A stretch of DNA of 64,000 nucleotides, from the NCBI GenBank assembly GCA_024449915.1, contig JAMZAV010001754.1, positions 62,001-126,000 on the forward strand, written 5' to 3'. The stretch's first letter is position 1. Each line of letters starts with the position of its first letter. Positions 11,620 through 22,455 of the stretch are shown here, piece after piece. A program made the position numbers and the translations under genes. Below the pieces are notes generated by a model. It searched no databases and was not told where the DNA came from. It worked only from the letters and a program-made list of their open reading frames with translations. This stretch comes from Sweltsa coloradensis. Taxonomy: Eukaryota; Arthropoda; Insecta; Plecoptera; Chloroperlidae.

Positions 11620-11799
11620 AAAGTATTACCGCTTATAGGCCGCCCTCGAGTAAAGGGCCCCACCCTTATTTTGACCCCTCAGATTTGAAAGTTTGGATTT
11701 AAATACTATGACAAATTTCTTCACATAATGGGCCCCCCCCCACTTTTTTTAAATTGACAATTTCAAATATACCCGAGGCTATACCGCATAAATACAGTA
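11620..11799 (-). mobile_element. MITE-like element, GTATTTA...TATAGGCCGC family
   Basis: Inverted copy of 16808-16993. The ends read TATTACCGCTTATAGGCCGCC and (reverse complement) ACTGTATTTATGCGGTATAG. The interior has GGGCCCCACCCTTATTTTGA versus GTGCGGCCTTT in the clean copy. About 180 bp with no coding capacity. I could not fix a target duplication. Confidence 0.6.
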
Positions 11800-12029
11800 T
11801 GTTTCAATATCTATGGGTTTTACTGGGCACTGGTCATGCAGGAGTGGGTTATAATTTTTCTTTGTACAGTTTTTTCTTTTGGTTTTTATGTTTTTCAAAA
11901 ATTTGTTTCCAGTTACCACGTTTTCAAAATAAAAGGATTGACTGGTTTTCCCTCAAATTTTGAATGATAAAATTGTTTAAAAGACCTTTGACATGGTTGA
12001 GCGAGTTTGTTTTTACCTAGATATCTTAA

Positions 12030-12260
12030 ACCCTATAGTAGGCTCAATTTGGGAGTCTCCAATACCTCCCCACAGCGTGAGCGTAGCAAATTGAAGAGTT
12101 GAAAAATTCAAACCAAAATGGCGATTGGGTTTTAATTTATGCCCTTTTTTTAATGCAATAAAGTATTTTTTCTGGATTGTTTGATATGGTTTTTGCTTTT
12201 GAGCAGGATTGAATAAACGGAACAATAAGAAGTTATTTATTGATTGATTTGGGTATTTCT
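12030..12260 (+). repeat. Dispersed repeat pair, member 2
   Basis: Better-preserved partner of 9470-9700: GGAGTCTCCAATACCTCC, CAAAATGGCGATTGG, ATGCAATAAAG, GTTTTTGCTTTTGAGC, AACAATAAGAAGTT. No protein similarity recognised. Confidence 0.6.
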
Positions 12261-12269
12261 TAAATCTCA

Positions 12270-12870
12270 TTTTTGCAATTGGCTAATCAGACGAAGGGGG
12301 GACGTAAGGGATGGCGCGGGGGGGGGCAAGGGGGGAAGGCCTGTGTGGTCATAATCAGCCACAAGCGTTAGGGGGGCAGGGGGTTCCCCCCGGCTGGCGT
12401 CTTCGTTGTGTCTCATCCGCGGGGAGGTAGTCAAAAGGGGAAGGGGAAAGTTCCCGACGAGACCCCGAGTCGACCGGTTTTTTCGTCCTTTGGATCGTCA
12501 GGCGGCTGGTGGGGATCTGCAGATTACATTAGGCAATGTATTGACAAAAAATTCAAGAGGGGAGGTATTTGTCAAAAAAAAAATGATCTTTGCAAAGCGG
12601 GATTTAAAAATTTAAATTTTTTTGTATATTTTTGTATTTACCATAAAATTGCCTTCAAAAAAGTATAAAAAGGATTATGTTAACAAGATAAAATTTAAAA
12701 AATCCCCATTTAAAATTTGCTTTAACCCTTTTTATTGATTGGACATAGTAATTGATAATGTATGAATTTTCGAAAAGGCCCCGTTAAAAAAAAAAAGAAA
12801 ATGTTTTGGTAATCAAGTGATATTGAAATTTATATTAAAAGCACCATTTAAACTCTAAAAAAAATTTAAC
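12270..12870. other. Unassigned; GC-rich patch then AT-rich
   Basis: 12290-12520 is G- and C-rich with two overlapping short frames (12406-12668) of no recognisable family. 12600-12870 is AT-rich. No RNA structure or repeat partner seen. Confidence 0.4.
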
Positions 12871-13339
12871 TACCGTATAGTACCGAATATAGGCCCACCC
12901 CCAATTTGGGATCGAAAATTTTAAAAAAAGGAATTTTTAAATTTAAAAATTTTTATTTTTACGCGCCGTTTTTCCCGCGTTTTCCCCGGAGCCCGTGCAA
13001 GGGCGTTTTTCCGCGCGGCCTATTGACGCGGAGCCCGTGATGACGTAGCGAAAACGCAATCTCCAAGCAGACCGGTTATATCGCCCAGTTATCGTTCCAC
13101 GTCATTTACACTGTCAGTGGCCTGCAGAAGGCCGGAGATAGGGCCCCGTCCCCGGGGGTTTCGTATGTTTCGCAGCGCCAGACGAATAGGAAATAACGTA
13201 TTTTTCCTTGTCACACGGCGCTGTAAAAATTTGGGGTTTGAAATTAACGCGCAAAATGCCCATCTCGCATATGGCCCAGGAGGATTTTTAGACCTAAAAT
13301 AATGAAAAAAAAGGTCGGCCCATATCGGTCTATACGGTA
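12871..13339. mobile_element. MITE with TACCGTATAG terminal inverted repeats
   Basis: The left end TACCGTATAG..ACCGAATATAGGCC and the right end, reverse-complemented, TACCGTATAG.ACCGATATGGGCC match over about 25 bp with small differences. The 469-bp interior is GC-rich (12960-13150) and noncoding. The terminal TA on each side could be a TA target duplication. TATAGGCC also occurs in the 11620/16808 MITE, so the two may be related. Confidence 0.7.
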
Positions 13340-13507
13340 TTCTCATACATAGCAGGCATGAGATGATATATTACAGAAATTTTGTTTGAAAATGAAAATA
13401 TTTTTTGACAAAAAATAACCCAATTGTTTTTGTTGTAGAATCTCATCTACCAGATGTAAATGTTTAAAATAATTGAGGTTTTCTACGATACTTGGACGAT
13501 CTGATTA

Positions 13508-13698
13508 GCTTGACGTGGAACCCCCTCGGGGCAGCAGGGCTTTGGGTGCTGTTTTTGGTGCATCAGGTCGCAACCCTATGGAATAAAACTTTTGGGGTGA
13601 TAAGAGGAACGCGGGGGACGAGGTCTGGTCGCTTTTGTTGACGTGAAACTCTCCTCGCCCCCCGCAGACTTTTGGGTGCCCGTTTTTTGGCGCTAGGT
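13508..13698 (+). repeat. Two-unit ~130-bp tandem duplication
   Basis: TTGACGTGGAAC...CTTTGGGTGCTGTTTTTGG at 13510 recurs as TTGACGTGAAAC...CTTTTGGGTGCCCGTTTTTTGG at 13639. No function assigned. 13700-14080 has nothing recognisable. Confidence 0.55.
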
Positions 13699-14079
13699 TG
13701 ATTTTAAAATGGATTTTCGTTTATTTTGGTTTGAGTATTTACGCTAGTTTTGGGAATAATATTTATCATATAGGGATTTCTCATATTTTCATTGACACAA
13801 CATACATGTACGACAAAACAGAATTTAACGAAAAGGTGTTGGTGTTGAGTAGAGACACGGAAATTTTGCAATAACGATAAAAACAAAAAGTTCCAAAAGA
13901 TTCCCCTAATGTTAAATACAATAAGTCTTTTCGGTCTTTACCCATTTAGCTGAAAATTTGGGAAAATAGGAGAGGGAAAGGATAAAATCCCCCGCCCTCT
14001 AGAGGACCTTGAATCATTCTTTTGGAAAACTATTTTAAATCTTGTTTCTTGTTTTTTGGGGGGAGTACTAGTGACCAGA

Positions 14080-15985
14080 ATTTTGTGCGACTTTTTGTTG
14101 CCATGGTAAAGATTTTGTTAAAAAATTTGGATGTGCGAGTACCGAAAATTCGAGCGAGTCGAGTAGTTTCAACTCGATGAGGGTTCGGTACTTTCAAAAA
14201 ACGAGTGAGCGGTGTTTTTTTTCGATGAGCCGCCGATACAAAAGGTTCAGATTTACCAACAGGGGAGCGCCACTATCAAAATCGCGTAAAAAACGATTTT
14301 AAATCGACAGGCGAATTTTTCTATGGGACGGCTAGTATCGAGCCTTTTTAATACTTTCTTTGCTTTTTTTTTTTACGTTTTCACGCGTGTCACGGGGGTC
14401 ACTTCACAGTTTAATGGTAATTGTATAAATGACGTTTTTTATAGTGATAGAACAAGTGAAAACATATCAGGGGAAAATAAGACAATGTTTACGGGCCAAG
14501 TCCAAGGTAGATCCCCCAACCCAGCCTAGGCCCAGGCCAACCTAAAACCCAAAACGCGTTTTTTTTTTTTTTACAGTTTCAGATATAAGAAACCATTATT
14601 TTAAAGTGAATTTTGATTGTTGTTTTTAGGTTGGCATAAAAGTTGCATTTGGGTGCTTATTTTACGATCTTTTTTTTTTTTCGTCGGGAAAATGAGGGCT
14701 TGTTGGTTTGGGTTTGCAAGGGCCCAGGCCCCAGGCTTACCCCTTAAAAAGTTTTCCCCACATGATTAAAAATAACAGAAGAATCCCTGGAATTAATGAC
14801 AAGAATGCGCTGTATTTATACTTGCAAAGTATTATTGTGCGAGAAAACCCAGGGAACCCAGGCCACTGAGCTCTGGGCCCCGCTAGGCCTAGCCAGCCCC
14901 CCATTTTGGGGATGGCTTTTTCCCAAAAGCCTCGTTTTTTAGTTTAGGTAGGGTAGGCGAGGCCCCAATGAGGTGATTTTTAAAACATTTTTATTATTTT
15001 TTGGATCCAATCTGATATTTGTTTGATCTCGCTCGAGTCTTGTCGATCTCGAATTTGCTCAATCTCGCCCCCCAAAAACAAGCAGGAATTCTCATTTCTG
15101 CTCGTCTTTCTCAAATTTAAAACGCTGCTTGCACAGACCTAGCAATCAGTATTCTACACACCCCTTTTTTCTTCTAGATATGCCCGAAATGTTTAGAAAG
15201 AAAACTTCCGAAATTAGTATATCTTGGGCATGCATTATTTTTATTTCTTGGGTTTGAAATACCATAGTTTATAAATACCGACCGATCGACCGATACTCGG
15301 AGATTTTAAAACTGACTCGATACTCGACTCGAGGTCAAAAACCCCTACTCGCACATCCTAGTTAAAAAAGTAAATTTTATTACACTACTTTTTGGTCAAA
15401 ATAAAAAACATATTCGTGACGGGGGACATTTTAAATGATTTTGGGTACCTCAGATTTTTTGGCCGTTTTGTTTAAAAAAAAAAATTAGGGTTTAAATTAA
15501 TGTAACTTTATAACTTTTTTAAACGATTTTTCCAAAAAACTAATGGCATTCAACCAGGAACGAAACTTGCGGATGGTCAAAATTTCAACTCGATCCGAGC
15601 CTCCGTTTGACCGCTATCATGAGCCAAAAAAGCTGTGCGACTTTCCGTTGCCATGGTAACGGGACTTTGTTATAATGTTATTTCCATCTACACTACTTAT
15701 CGGATCAAAATAAAAATAACATATTCTTGATCGGACGGACATTCTAAATGATTTGGCCACCTCAGATTTTGTCGCCGTTTAGTTTGAAAAAAAAACTTTC
15801 GATTAACTTTAATGTAACTTTTTAACTTTTTGAACGATTTTGCCACAAAACTATACAGCAACCCGCCTAGGTGGTATGTACATGTGTGCAAAATTTCAGG
15901 TCGATCAGAGAAACGGTGCGACCTGTATCGAAGCAGTAACAGAAAAAAAAACAAAAAAACAAAAAAAAACAGACATTCGAGCCTA
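14080..15985 (+). repeat. Dimer of a ~300-bp repeat, first unit split by a hAT element
   Basis: Unit 1 starts GTGCGACTTTTTGTTGCCATGG (about 14087), is interrupted at 14124, resumes at 15361 and ends near 15628. Unit 2 starts GTGCGACTTTCCGTTGCCATGG (15632) and ends in AAATTTCAGGTCGATCAGAG plus a CAAAAA-rich tail at about 15940-15985. Unit 2 preserves the uninterrupted site (GGACTTTGTTATAATGTTAT). The ATTTCA..TCGATC + CAAA tail resembles the 3' tail of an RTE-type retroelement. Confidence 0.72.
14125..15360. mobile_element. Non-autonomous hAT element, degraded copy
   Basis: Homologous end to end with 17465-18710. The left end is GGATGTGCGAGTACCG (14129); the right end reads CTACTCGCACATCCTA. 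It is flanked by GTTAAAAA at 14117-14124 and 15361-15368, an 8-bp target duplication as expected for hAT transposases. The interior carries no recognisable transposase. Compared with the clean copy it shows neighbour-copying substitutions (for example CAAGACGCG becoming CCAAAACGCG). Confidence 0.85.
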
Positions 15986-16104
15986 CGTGCAAACAAAACC
16001 AACACAACACATGATCTAACCTGTGGTAGAGCCACGCAGAAAGTAAATTCTGCATGCATGTTGTCATCATGAGCAAGGTTAGCCTACTTTACACACCATT
16101 CATA

Positions 16105-16430
16105 CTAAGCCACACCGTCGGCACATCCAGTAATGGGGCTTTTCTTCCAACTCTAGTGCTTGGGAGACAAAACATCCATGACTTGTGTGCCCTGGATTTG
16201 AACCGGGACCCTTTGTGCAACAAGAGAAAAGCTTTTCCTTTTGTTGTTGCTGGGCCAGGGTGCCTCTTTTTTCATACTAGGGTTAGAGATGGGAAGGGTG
16301 GAAAGTCACACATCAGCACAACCAGCAAGGGGGCTTTTCTCCTAGACTCTGGTGCTTAACGACAAAACAACCATGTGTTTCTTGATTTGAACCAAGACCC
16401 GTGTCAACGAGAGAGGCTGCCCTCAGAAAA
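16105..16430 (-). repeat. ~190-bp duplication with tRNA B-box-like motif
   Basis: Two units. GGGGCTTTTCTTCCAACTC...GATTTGAACCGGGACCC (16135-16212) is repeated as GGGGCTTTTCTCCTAGACTC...GATTTGAACCAAGACCC (16330-16401). On the minus strand GGGTCCCGGTTCAAATCC is a good pol III B box, so these may be tRNA-derived SINE fragments. GCCTACTTTACAC at 16083 and 16575 hints at a third partial unit. Confidence 0.45.
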
Positions 16431-16807
16431 TGAAAGGAAAAGACTCTACAAGTTGCAAGCTCTTGGTTATGGCACTGGCACATGTGCTAGCTCGTGGCTG
16501 CAGGTGAAGAGCTTGAAGGAAAAGAAGAGTAGGTAAAACAGGTTCATCACCTGCTTTGGGGTTGAGATGGGCGAGCCTACTTTACACCCTCTGGTGGGTC
16601 CGTGTTTCCTTGTTCCCAACAAGGTTAACTCCTTGTCCTGCTGTGAGGCACAAAGTTTGTAGTATTTTATTTCCCGCGCAAACAGCACATGACGTCAAGA
16701 TTTGGGTCTAGGCTTTGTTGACCAATGCGCAAAGCTGTTTTTGTCTCTGGATCAATGAAAAAACTACCGCCTTTTAGATTGCATAGTTGATTCACTGTTA
16801 CGCATCA

Positions 16808-16993
16808 CTGTATTTATGCGAGTATAGGCCTCGGGTATATTTGAAATTGTCAAGTTCAAAAAGTGGGGTGCGGCCATTATGTGAAGCCATTTATCAATAG
16901 TATTTATTTATATCCAAATCTTTAAAATCTGAGTGGTCAAAATAAGGGTGCGGCCTTTACTCGAGGGCGGCCTATAAGCAAGTAAATACGGTA
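16808..16993 (+). mobile_element. MITE-like element, clean copy
   Basis: About 186 bp. The left end CTGTATTTATGCGAGTATAG and the right end (reverse complement) ACCGTATTTACTTGCTTATA form imperfect terminal inverted repeats, with GTGCGGCC twice inside. The inverted partner is at 11620-11799. No coding capacity. Confidence 0.65.
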
Positions 16994-16999
16994 CCTTGA

Positions 17000-17456
17000 T
17001 GGCCGATTCCTAACAATAGCTACTAATAGTGACGTAATGGCTCGTTTTCCCGCCATTGGTACAATATTCAGCTTATTTTTATCGCTTTTATTAATGAAAA
17101 TGTTGGCTAAATAATAAAGAAAAGCAAGTCCTTGAGTAGTAGACTGATGAAAAAGTTACAACATTCCCCAATAGGTATTGCTTACGAGTTCCCAGGTCTA
17201 TGATCTAACCAGATTTTAGTTTGATTAAATGCTGTACGGATACTGCCACAATTATTGTGCAATCCATCCAGTAACAAGGGAGAAGAAAAGGTTGTAATTC
17301 CGTTGTAAAAACAATATATGGAAACGTAGAGTACAAAATCTGCAGTTACAACAAACTAAATGATTAGGCCTATCAATGTTTATTAAATTATTAGAAACAA
17401 AAACGGTTACTTTTAGTTGGTTTGTATACTAGTTTTAGTTTAGTTGGTAAACTAGT
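17000..17456. other. Unassigned, clean AT-rich sequence
   Basis: No gene or repeat recognised. It forms the left flank of the hAT insertion. Confidence 0.4.
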
Positions 17457-17464
17457 GTGTGTAT
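17457..17464 (+). repeat. 8-bp target site duplication, left
   Basis: GTGTGTAT, identical to 18711-18718 on the other side of the element. Confidence 0.93.
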
Positions 17465-18710
17465 TAGGGATGTGCGAGTACTCGAAAATTCGAGTCGAGT
17501 CGAGTAGTTGCAACTCGACTCGAGTGGTTCGAGTACTTTACGAAAATCGAGTCGAGTCGAGTAGTTTTTGTCGACTGAGCCGCCGACTACAAACGGTTCA
17601 GATTATCCAACAGGTAGCGCCACTATCAAAATCGCGTAAGAATCGATTGTTAAATCGACAGGTCGAATTTTGCTATGATGACGAGCTAGTATCGACGCCA
17701 TTTTCAATACTTGCTTTGCTTGTTTTTACGATTTTCACGCTGTTGTCACGGCGTCACTTCACAGTTTAATCGTCGTAATTGTATAAATGCATCGTTTTTG
17801 ATAGTGATAGAACCAAGTGAACAACATATCACGGAGAATATAGACAATGTTGACGGTCCAAGTCCAAGTGTAGCATCCCGCAAGCCTAGGCTAGGCCTAG
17901 GCCAACCTAACCAAGACGCGTATTTTTTTTAACAGTTTCAGATCATAAGAAACCATTATTAATGTTGATTTTGATGTGTTGTCTTCAGGTTTGGCTATAA
18001 AAGTTGCATTGCTGCTTAATTTGATCGATCTTTTTATGATTTTTCGTCGGAAAGTGATGTTGCTTGTTGGTTGGTTAGGCAAGCCTAGGCCCTAGGCTTA
18101 CCCTTAAAACGTTTTCCCCACATGATTAAAAATACATCAGAAGAATCCCTGGACATTAATGACAAGAATGCGCTGTATTTACTACTTGCAATGTTATTAT
18201 TGTGCGAGATAAGCCAGGGAACCTAGGCCACTGAGCTCTGTGGCCTAGCTAGGCCTAGGCCTAGCCCCTACTTCTGGAGATGGCTTTTCCAAAATGCCTC
18301 GTTTTTGAGCTTTCAGGTAGGGCCTAGGCTAGGCCTAATGAGGTGATTTTTAAAACATTTTACTTATTATTATGTTGATCTCAATCTCGATATTTGTTTG
18401 ATCTCGCTCGAGTCTTGCTCGATCTCGCTTGAAATTCAAGCAGGAATTCTCATTTCTGCTCGATCTTGCTCAAATTTTAAAATCGCTGCTCCTTTTCTCT
18501 TCTAGATGGTATGCCCGAATATGTTTAGAAAAGAAAAGAAAAGACGATTCCGAAATCGAGTATATTTTGGGCATGCATTATTATATTGCTTGGTTTAGAA
18601 ATTACCATAGTTCATAACTACTCGACTCGACTCGACTCGATACTCGTGAGTATTTAATACTCGACTCGATACTCGACTCGAGGTCAAAATGCACTACTCG
18701 CACATCCCTA
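17465..18710. mobile_element. Non-autonomous hAT element, intact ends
   Basis: A 1,246-bp element. The left end starts TAGGGATGTGCGAGTA. The right end, reverse-complemented, starts TAGGGATGTGCGAGTAGTG. Both sides are rich in subterminal CGAGTCGAGTCGAG words, the usual landscape of hAT transposase binding sites. A perfect 8-bp duplication (GTGTGTAT) flanks it. The interior (AGGCCT tracts, a short open frame at 17711-17932, GATCTCGCTCGAGTCTTGC) shows no transposase motif, so it must be mobilised in trans. The second copy is at 14125-15360. Ends plus 8-bp duplication make hAT the best family call. Confidence 0.9.
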
Positions 18711-18718
18711 GTGTGTAT
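18711..18718 (+). repeat. 8-bp target site duplication, right
   Basis: GTGTGTAT directly after the terminal CCCTA of the element. Confidence 0.93.
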
Positions 18719-18754
18719 GTGTGTTGTTGATGACGGTATGTGGTTTAATCGCAA

Positions 18755-18854
18755 GACTGGTTTTCGTACTGGGGGGGGCCCTGCCCCCCAGCCCCCGGCC
18801 GGGGCTGCCGCCCCGACTGTACACGACTGTACCGCGACGGTTTGTTTTTCGCCA
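18755..18854 (+). repeat. GC-rich hairpin repeat (copy D)
   Basis: GGGGGGGGCCCTGCCCCCC, then CCCGGCCGGGGCTGCCGCCC, then ACACGACTGTACCGCGACGG. The alternating blocks are self-complementary. Same cassette as at 24662. Confidence 0.75.
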
Positions 18855-19019
18855 AAAGTAGTTGTTTAACACGTACTGTGGTGGGCAACTATAAAACTAG
18901 GCATTTTGAGCTAAAATATTTAGTGTGCCATTTCGCATTCAAATGTAACACGCAAGGGATTAAATGGGTGCCCGATAAAGTAAAACGAGAAACCAAAAGA
19001 CCACAATAGAATGGGTCCT

Positions 19020-20590
19020 AGGTAACCAATGTTGTGGCCTAGATGTACAAGTTTATGCAATATTTAACCAATAAACAGAATTAAATGATTAAATTTATCA
19101 AGATTTATTTATAATTTAAATCTAGGTGCCCGTTAGGGCGCCGCAGCCAAGCCGCGGTGCGCTACACACTCAAGCACCTTATACACCAAGCAAAGTTGGG
19201 GTGATTTCGAGGTGTTACCCAGCCGTCATGTAACGTGATGTGAACTTGAAAACTATCACAATCGAGGGGATTTAGGTACCTGACAACACATGCCAAATTT
19301 TATTGGGGTACGATTATTCCTTCTTGGTGAAAAAATGGCTTGAAACATGCTCAAAATCACTTTAAGGATGTTAGCTACTGCCTACTACTGCTAACATCTA
19401 ATACGTCGGCCCGCGATTCTGACCAGACGGGTGGGACTACAATGTTCATATTTTACATGGACATTAAGGTTATAGAAATATAGTCTCTTTTGAAAAAAAA
19501 AGTTGAAAAAGTTTGTTGGAAGGCTTCCAAATAAAGGTTTTAAAATAAGCCTTAAACACTTGGCATACAATCAACAAGTAACCATAGTTACTTGACACTT
19601 GTTGACGGTACAAGCAGAGTTAGGCGGGAAAGTGCGATACGTAAACAAATGGCGGACATTAAAAAATTTTCTTCTTTGTGTGGAACGAGAAAAGGTAGTC
19701 ATTATACCCTCATAAAACAAATCAGGAACCGTCCCTGGCCTAGGCCCAGATGTAGAAAATTATTTATAATACAACAGTGTAGGTCTAAAGTTCCATTAGG
19801 CTAAAGGACTAGATAAATAAATACTTACATTACATGTTTGACAAGCCTAGCCAACCCTAGACCAGCACAACCAATTGTTCTGACAAACTTCCCGCACAAA
19901 TAACTAGTTTTGATTACTAAAAGCCTAATTCAGATAACCAATAGTATGATTGTCCACCTAGGATTTACAAAAATGTTCGGAAATAATACACATATTCTTT
20001 TCTTTTTAGCCATATTTATAGTCATGATCAAAGTCAGCTTGCTGCTACACACAATGTCAAAGCGAGGTGTCGAATATTAGCGTGCTCATCTGTTTGTTTA
20101 CATAATTGCAACAATCAAATCATTTCATGCAACTCGTCTTTCGATTGGCCCGTGTTTATGAAGGCACTGCCATCTAGAATAAATATAGAACGTTTTCGAG
20201 CTCTTTGGTACGCAAATCTTTTTAAAGTGTCTGGATTTCGTGAACCGTACCCCACGTGAATAACAGCAATACTCTTTCAACTCACAACCCATGACGTTTC
20301 CTACGATACCGTTCAAGAATACCAATTTCTTCGAAAACGAAAACGACTTCGTTTTCAAATTGCGTTTTCAACTCATCTCCCACGAACTCAAGAATTGGGG
20401 TCCAGTCCTTTTACCGTCGTTATACCATGGTTATATCACCTATACCCAGGATGTACATGAATCCGGGTCTAGATATTTTACATCCTATTGTCTATTGTTA
20501 TTGCTAATACCATAGAAATTAAATCAACTTTGATAAAATTATTATTTTCAACAAATAATTTTACAATGGAACTTGAAAAAGTAATGAGAT
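19020..20590. other. Insert relative to unit E; content unassigned
   Basis: Copy E passes from AGACTAGAATAGAATAACC to the (GTT)n segment, whereas D carries ~2 kb here. The left part includes a GC-rich stretch (19130-19170). Open frames at 19592-19804 and 20291-20515 have no recognisable domain. The right end of the insert is the fold-back at 20592-21000. Ends not defined to the base. Confidence 0.5.
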
Positions 20591-20591
20591 C

Positions 20592-21000
20592 ACACACATA
20601 AAAAAACTTGTAGAAATACAGCCAAACCTTACACACTCAAAGAAATGAGATCTTAAAAAAGGGCCAAGCTCATCTGCCCTTCCACATTTGCGCATTCTTA
20701 ATTCATAAACGTACAGTGTCCCATAACAGCATCCTCGAAAGCTTGGCAAAATAAAATTTGCATGTTATAACGTTTAAATTAATTAGAAAAAAGAACTTGG
20801 TTGAACTATTACGTTAAATTAATAATCGCAAATTCTATTTTGCCAAGCTTTTCGAGGATGCTGTTATGGGACACTGTACGTTTAATGAATTAAGAATGCG
20901 CAAATGTGGAAGGGCAGATGAGCTTGGCCCTTTTTTAAGATCTCATTTCTTTTGAGTGTGTAAGGTTTGGCTGTATTTCTACAAGTTTTTGTTATGTGTG
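20592..21000. repeat. Fold-back: near-perfect inverted repeat, ~170-bp arms
   Basis: The left arm (about 20592-20764) and right arm (about 20829-21000) are reverse complements with only a few differences: CACACATAA...CTTGTAGAAATACAGCC against GGCTGTATTTCTACAAG...TTATGTGTG. The spacer is about 65 bp. Neither arm encodes a protein. Candidates are a fold-back or MITE element, or a recent inverted duplication. The single-stranded form would be a very long hairpin. Confidence 0.88.
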
Positions 21001-21059
21001 TTATATATAACGAATAGTATAGTATAGACACATTTTTGTTGTAAATTACTCGAACATTT

Positions 21060-21300
21060 AATACACAATAAAGGTTAACTTGTAATAAGTCTAGTTGATG
21101 AATTGAACAAATAGACTTGAATACCTGAAGGTTGTGCAGGTAGACTTGTTGTTGTTGTTGTTGTTGTTGCAGTGAGAGAGTCGCTTGTTGCCGAGGAGAC
21201 GAGTGAAACGAGGCGGAACAAGACAATCTGGAAAAGTGTACCTGTAGACAATAAGAGACGTGTTGCAATGTCGAGAGGAAATGTATTTGTAATATTTAAA
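21060..21300 (+). repeat. Shared (GTT)n segment, copy D
   Basis: CTGAAGGTTGTGCAGGTAGA, (GTT)n at about 21148-21170, GAGAGAGTCGCTTGTTGCCG, GAGGCGGAACAAGAC. Matches 24985-25230 very closely. On the minus strand the microsatellite reads as polyglutamine, which accounts for the open frame 20882-21268. Confidence 0.75.
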
Positions 21301-22103
21301 ATTTAAATTTGACCTCGGATGACGTAAACATTTGTATATTACGAGGATAATTATTTACGTAATAAAAGTTGAAATAAATAACCTGTGTATATTTTTGTAT
21401 TTATTGTTTTTGACTGTAAAATATTGCAATTGTTGGACAAGATTTATTAAAACAGTGTTTTTTTTTTAAATGGAATTTTAGTTGATTAGTAAATAAAAGT
21501 ATGTTGAAGAATTACCTAGTCTGGTACAATTTAAAGATTAAATTTAAAGTTGAATGTTGGTCAAAATATGGTGGTTTTGAATTATACAAACAAGACTAGA
21601 GTGGGGGATAAATAAATTGGAAAATGTGTATAGAAAGAAATTAAACATGCCAAATTGAAAATTATTAAACATGACCTGGAATACATAGTCTATTTACTTA
21701 CAATACCTGCATACATGTAGAGTCTAGTAGGTCTATAGTCGCAGATGGTCAACACGGTGACGAGGAAGAAGAGACGAGAAGAATCTCCCAAACTAGGCCC
21801 CCAGACGACACCTGTGGACAAGACCAATGTAAATGTAGTATATAGCTTTGAAGTTTTATTGTATTGAGATACGAGTCATGAATTGGCCAAGAAACACCAA
21901 TTTAGAATAGAAAATATCTTGTGGTGATTCAAATTAGAGATGACGAAACCCGACTTTTTTACGACCCGGGTACCCGTCCACATTACCCGCGGGTTACCCG
22001 GGTAGTAACACAAAAAAAACGTGTGGGGTGTCTAATGAACTGTAAAGAAACGCGCTCATCAATTACGGTATCGTAATATCTCGGACGACGTAATGCTGTT
22101 CTA

Positions 22104-22385
22104 CTAGGGAAACGCCAAAGTCGTTGTTAAACGAGTGAGTGAGCCATGTGTTGAGTACCCGGTTACATTACTTTTCTTCCCCCTACCTTAGGCCTACCTA
22201 GCCTATCATAGGCTAGAGAGGCGCATTATGACCTTACAGTTGACGCGCCCGTCCCCGTATACCAACTAAACTTTAAAAAACTATTATTTATACGAATATA
22301 ATTATCAAACTTGATTGCTAATGTTCCCGGGTACTCACCACATGACTCGCTCACTCGTCTAACTACGACTTTGGCGTTTCCCTAG
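22104..22385. repeat. Palindrome, ~65-bp arms
   Basis: CTAGGGAAACGCCAAAGTCG at 22104 is inverted at 22366-22385, and the arms continue through GAGTGAGTGAGCCATGTG and TGAGTACCCGG with few mismatches. The ~150-bp loop carries AGGCCT words. It may be a small MITE nested in the larger insert, because TAGGGAAACG is a plausible transposon end. Confidence 0.78.
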
Positions 22386-22455
22386 TCTAGTTGGCTAAGG
22401 CGCCCTTGTAGCCGAAATGTGAAAGAAGTGGGTTCAATCCCCTGGTCGGGAAAGA
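22384..22455 (+). mobile_element. tRNA-derived SINE head / tRNA pseudogene
   Basis: AGTCTAGTTGGCTAAGGCGC resembles a D-arm/A-box region and GGGTTCAATCCCC a T-arm/B box. The spacing (about 35 bp) fits a tRNA. The 3' acceptor pairing is poor and no CCA is present, so it is not a functional tRNA. It starts exactly at the right end of the palindrome. Confidence 0.5.

Noticed and set aside
15697..16059. 120-codon minus-strand frame
   Set aside because: Runs through the CAAAAA-rich tail, giving F/L/C-rich translation. It is the shadow of a repeat.
20291..20515. 74-codon frame in the D-specific insert
   Set aside because: No domain, no paralogue, normal expectation for random sequence of this length.
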